Part shown: positions 60,605 through 64,000 of the stretch, piece by piece
Position numbering within the stretch: position 1 is the first letter of the stretch
How the letters are laid out: every line of letters begins with the position of its first letter
From: an uncultured Ignavibacteriota bacterium
GTDB lineage: Bacteria; Bacteroidota; Ignavibacteria; UBA10030; UBA8401
Direction: 5' to 3'
Assembly (NCBI GenBank): GCA_903884005.1
Contig: CAISDA010000059.1
Span: 56,681-120,680, forward strand
DNA length: 64,000 nt
Position numbers and translations under genes: made by a program
The notes under the pieces: generated by a model
What the model was told of the DNA's origin: nothing
Seen by the model: the letters and a program-made list of their open reading frames with translations, nothing else
Database searches by the model: none

Positions 60605-60650
60605 CGCAGTCAGTGCGCCCGCGTAGAATTATTTTATTGGTGAAGCAATT

Positions 60651-60720
60651 CGCTGCCGTTGCATTGGTGCGCATGGAGGGCGAGTTCGTAGCTCGCCCGC
60701 TCGAGCGAAGCGGTGCAGAT
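60651..60720. repeat. Palindromic repeat family A, extended ~70-bp form (core 60677-60698)
   Basis: cgctgccgttgcattggtgcgcatggagggcgagttcgtagctcgcccgctcgagcgaagcggtgcagat; homologous to 7461-7530. Confidence 0.88.
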
Positions 60721-60882
60721 TTTTCGGTCTGAGTTTCGATGGCGTGTTTCGGCTTTTGTGTCTATAAGCAGTAGTGGCGATGATGAAAGCGTATGCTCGA
60801 TTTAAACCAATCCGCAGAGAATGTGTCAAAACTTCAGGCAATAAAAACAGTACAATTTTTATGGATAAGGAGCGAAGGTACT

Positions 60883-61437
60883 ATGAAACGAATAGCACTT
60901 GCAGTCGTTGTTCTGGCCTGTGCTCTGGCTGCAGCGGGATGCACCACAGGGCGTTATGCACAGTACGAGAGGCCTCCCCGCATTGTGTCGGACACACTCT
61001 CAACCATGAAGACGCAGGATGTGATCACGCTGTCGAAGGCCGGTGTCAGCGACAGCCTCATCATCACCATGCTGGATGTCTCCGGATCGTGGTTCAACCT
61101 GAAAACACGGGATGTGCTTGACCTCAAAAATGCCGGAGTGAGCGACAAAGTCATCAACGCCATGTTCGCTTCAAGCGCACCGGCAGCGGACACAAGAAAT
61201 CGCGAAGACGGCGCATACGCCTCGATCTATGCGCCATACTATCCTCCGTACTATTGGTATGCAGGATTCTATTCCTACTGGCCATACTGGGAGTATCCAT
61301 CGTTATATTACGGGTTCAACTACTATCATCCGGTGGCCGTTCGCAGGTATACGTATCCCAATCGCATATACAATGGAAGCTACGGAGGCGGTGGGGGCGG
61401 CAGATCGGGTGGAAGGTCGGGCGGACACCGCCGTTGA
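60883..61437 (+). CDS. Lipoprotein with duplicated N-terminal motif and Tyr/Trp-rich plus Gly/Arg-rich C-terminus
   Basis: LACALAAAGC lipobox; MKTQDVITLSKAGVSDSLIITML / LKTRDVLDLKNAGVSDKVINAMF; YYPPYYWYAGFYSYWPYWEYPS; GGGGGGRSGGRSGGHRR. Confidence 0.6.
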   Translation: MKRIALAVVVLACALAAAGCTTGRYAQYERPPRIVSDTLSTMKTQDVITLSKAGVSDSLIITMLDVSGSWFNLKTRDVLDLKNAGVSDKVINAMFASSAPAADTRNREDGAYASIYAPYYPPYYWYAGFYSYWPYWEYPSLYYGFNYYHPVAVRRYTYPNRIYNGSYGGGGGGRSGGRSGGHRR

Positions 61438-61504
61438 GGAATCCATGCGGCTTCGCCCTCCAGAGGTGCCGTACATCCTCTGAAATAGCTCGGATCAGTG
61501 ATAC

Positions 61505-61569
61505 AAGCAGTCGCACAAACGCCCTGTTGCGCAAACAAACAACAGGGTGAGTGTGTGGCTGCTTTTTTT
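61505..61569 (+). terminator. Rho-independent terminator with long imperfect stem
   Basis: AAGCAG..GCACA..CCCTGTTG-cgcaaacaaa-CAACAGGG..TGTGTGG..CTGCTT followed by T-run. Confidence 0.8.
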
Positions 61570-61690
61570 ATTTTCTATCCGGCATGTGCCTGCAGTGCAA
61601 TAATTATTTGGAATATTACCAATGTTCGGTTATTTTATTGTGACGGCAATGCACAGGTGTTCCTTCTCAATAACATAGCGACCGAACCGA

Positions 61691-63418
61691 ATGAACCTTC
61701 GATATCTTTTGTTTTTTGTTTTCATGTTCGCCGTTACTCACGCCGTTGCTCAACCGGCCGGACTTCGCTTTAGCTTGTCATACCGAACAGCGGGAAGCGA
61801 TCGGGCATACGACGGGCGCATGTTCCTTCTGTTGTCGACCGACAGCACTGCCGAACCCCGTTTCCAAATCTCTGAAAGTCCCCAGACGCAATTGCTGTTC
61901 GGTGTCGACGTGGACAGTTTAGTGCCAGGCGCGCAGGCCGTTGTCGATGCGGCGGCATTCGGATTTCCCGTGAGCAGCATTGCCCGGGTTCCGGTTGGAT
62001 GGTATTGGGTGCAGGGACTTCTGCATACATACGAGACATTCAAACGCGCAGACGGGCACACGGTCTCGCTGCCGATGGACAGGGGAGAAGGTCAGCATTG
62101 GAACCAGGCTCCGGGAAATACGTACAGCACTCCGAAAAAACTATGGATCGATCCCGCACGGAATGAAACGATACACATCACGCTCGAGAAAGAAATACCC
62201 CCTATTGCTCCGCCGAAGGATACGAAATATATCAGGCACGTCAGGATCCAGAGCGAGAAGTTGACGAAGTTCTGGGGACGTCCCATGTTCATCGGCGCAA
62301 ATGTTCTACTCCCTGAAGGATTCGACACTCATCCGGATGCGCGCTACCCGCTGATGGTTGAGCATGGGCATTTCCCGTACACCTTTGAAGGCTTCAGCGA
62401 GACGATGCCCGACACGGCGCATATGATCGGCGAGTACAGCACGCGGTTCAAGCTCGACAATTATAATAAGATCGAAGCGGCATCTGAATATGCATTGTAT
62501 CAAGAGTGGACATCTCCCGGATTTCCCCGCGTCGTCGTCATCGAAGTACAGCATGCGAATCCGTATTACGACGATTCGTACGCCGTGAACTCTGCAAACC
62601 TCGGTCCCTATGGCGATGCGATCATGTACGAATTGATCCCGTTCATCGAAAAAAAATATCATTGTCTGGGCACGGGATGGTCCCGCTTCATGTATGGCGG
62701 CTCAACAGGGGGATGGGAAGCGCTTGCCGTCCAGGTTTTTTATCCCGATGAGTTCAACGGCTGCTTCGCTGCGTGTCCGGACCCGCTGGACTTCAGGGCC
62801 TACTGTGTGGTCAACATCTACGAGCACGAGAACGCGTACTTCTACGACAGCAAGTGGAAGAAGACCCCGCGCCCTGCCACACGCAATTATCTGGGAGAAA
62901 CCTTCGCAACGCTCGAAGAGGCAAATCATCTTGAGCTTGTGCTCGGCTCGCACAGCCGTTCGGGCGAGCAGTGGGATATCTGGCAGGCGGTATTCGGTCC
63001 GGTCGGCAACGACGGATATCCGCAACCGATCTGGGATAAGATGACGGGAGTGATCGATCACACTGTGGCGTCGTATTGGCGCGAACACTTCGACCTGTCG
63101 TTCATACTGAAACGCGATTGGACAACACTCGGGCCGAAGCTTGAAGGCAAGATACACATCTACTGCGGCGAGGCGGATGATTATTTCCTGAACGATTCGG
63201 TCTATCTGATCGAGGAGTTCTTAAAAAGCACCACCACTCCCTTCTACGGCGGTGAAGTCGATTACCAGGCTCGTGCCGGACACTGCTGGAACGGCGACCA
63301 TACGCGGCCGAATGCGTTTTCACGGCTGCGCTACCATCAGATGTACATCCCCCGGGCAGTCGAACGCATCTTGAAGACCGCTCCGGCAAGTGCGGATGTG
63401 ACGAGCTGGCGATACTGA
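61691..63418 (+). CDS. Exported alpha/beta-hydrolase esterase-like protein
   Basis: Signal peptide; LPEGFDTHPDARYPLMVEHGHFP; MYGGSTGGWEALAVQVFYPDEFNGCFAACPDPLDF; GHCWNGDH. Confidence 0.7.
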   Translation: MNLRYLLFFVFMFAVTHAVAQPAGLRFSLSYRTAGSDRAYDGRMFLLLSTDSTAEPRFQISESPQTQLLFGVDVDSLVPGAQAVVDAAAFGFPVSSIARVPVGWYWVQGLLHTYETFKRADGHTVSLPMDRGEGQHWNQAPGNTYSTPKKLWIDPARNETIHITLEKEIPPIAPPKDTKYIRHVRIQSEKLTKFWGRPMFIGANVLLPEGFDTHPDARYPLMVEHGHFPYTFEGFSETMPDTAHMIGEYSTRFKLDNYNKIEAASEYALYQEWTSPGFPRVVVIEVQHANPYYDDSYAVNSANLGPYGDAIMYELIPFIEKKYHCLGTGWSRFMYGGSTGGWEALAVQVFYPDEFNGCFAACPDPLDFRAYCVVNIYEHENAYFYDSKWKKTPRPATRNYLGETFATLEEANHLELVLGSHSRSGEQWDIWQAVFGPVGNDGYPQPIWDKMTGVIDHTVASYWREHFDLSFILKRDWTTLGPKLEGKIHIYCGEADDYFLNDSVYLIEEFLKSTTTPFYGGEVDYQARAGHCWNGDHTRPNAFSRLRYHQMYIPRAVERILKTAPASADVTSWRY

Positions 63419-63456
63419 TCCCTTGCGCGTCGTCCGGCTCGAACGTTCGTCGTGAA

Positions 63457-63921
63457 TTGGAGTATTGTTCAGGGACATCTGTCCATGCAGTAGTGTTCCG
63501 ATCGAATCGATGGAAGGCAACCGTGTTTACAATATTCCCACTCACATGCCGCGTTCTCCGTCTGGCATCCATCATCGTGATCCCGGCTGCGGCGGCATTC
63601 TGTCAGGGCTTCGACGTGAAAGGCCAGCTCTCATCGTGGGGAACCGCGGCCGACCAGCATGGGGAGTGGAATGGAAATTATGGCATCCGCTATATTCCAC
63701 AATTCAACTACGGATATTCGCCCGATGACCGGAGCCTCATCAATGCCGAAGTGTTAGCGAACGCGTATTATGGGACGGATTTCCATACGGAGACCCATGC
63801 GCTGACACTCTCTAGGGCAATACTTCGCTATACGACGCCGCAGACCGAAACGCAGCTGGTGATTGACGACATTTATAAATCCCTCTCAACGACAATTAGA
63901 TTTCCCCTTTTAGCGGCCTGA
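63457..63921 (+). pseudogene. Truncated beta-barrel/porin-like outer membrane protein
   Basis: FDVKGQLSSWGTAADQHGEWNGNYGIRYIPQFNYGYSPDDRSLINAEVLANAYYGT reads as a barrel N-terminus; ORF changes character after TPQTETQL (about 63858). Confidence 0.6.
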
Positions 63922-64000
63922 AAAACAGTATACTATTTGACTACATCCTTTGAGAGGAGACGCGTCGAATGGTATCAGACAGGAAGATTAAAAAGTTGGG
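63860..64000 (+). mobile_element. Probable left end of an IS21-like element (partial; runs off window)
   Basis: tgattgacgacatttataaatccctc...agatttccccttttagcggc terminal-repeat-like DNA, promoter-like ttgacta, RBS gagagg and ATG 63969 encoding MVSDRKIKKLG, resembling IstA N-termini. Confidence 0.5.

Noticed and set aside
1-64000. tRNA, rRNA, CRISPR array, prophage or toxin-antitoxin locus
   Set aside because: None recognised by eye; a tRNAscan/Infernal/CRISPR search would be needed to exclude them formally.

Overview
64 kb chromosomal window from a Bacteroidota/FCB-type bacterium. This is inferred from T9SS type-A C-terminal sorting domains, PorV/PorQ-family proteins, TonB receptors with CarboxypepD_reg-like N-termini, and TTG / TAnnTTTG-like promoters. 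Housekeeping blocks: hisBHAFI with two translationally coupled extra genes, serS, pit-DUF47, gltX, folB-folK-dNK, nadA, asnS and an ABC exporter pair. A more accessory stretch at about 10.6-20.2 kb holds a T9SS-tagged arylsulfotransferase, an FGE-like lipoprotein, a GH9-deacetylase fusion, a frameshifted and truncated hydrolase, and a Fic protein. Other content: a CheB-CheR-PAS plus hybrid histidine kinase pair, an orphan pilin-like trio, a GH31/DUF1684/esterase group, and a porin-like gene apparently cut by an IS21-like element at the right edge. The most interesting system is a tandemly duplicated three-gene module (33.9-49.6 kb): TonB receptor, ~1200-aa exported protein with a T9SS-like C-terminus, then a PorV/PorQ-family protein. 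Each copy is preceded by the same palindrome (ATTGTATACAAT) just upstream of a Bacteroidota-like promoter at nearly identical distance from the receptor start codon. A family of about ten 21-nt (9-3-9) palindromes and a second ~100-bp repeat family occupy intergenic spaces. No tRNA, rRNA or CRISPR array was recognised. All family calls come from reading the translations; no searches were run.
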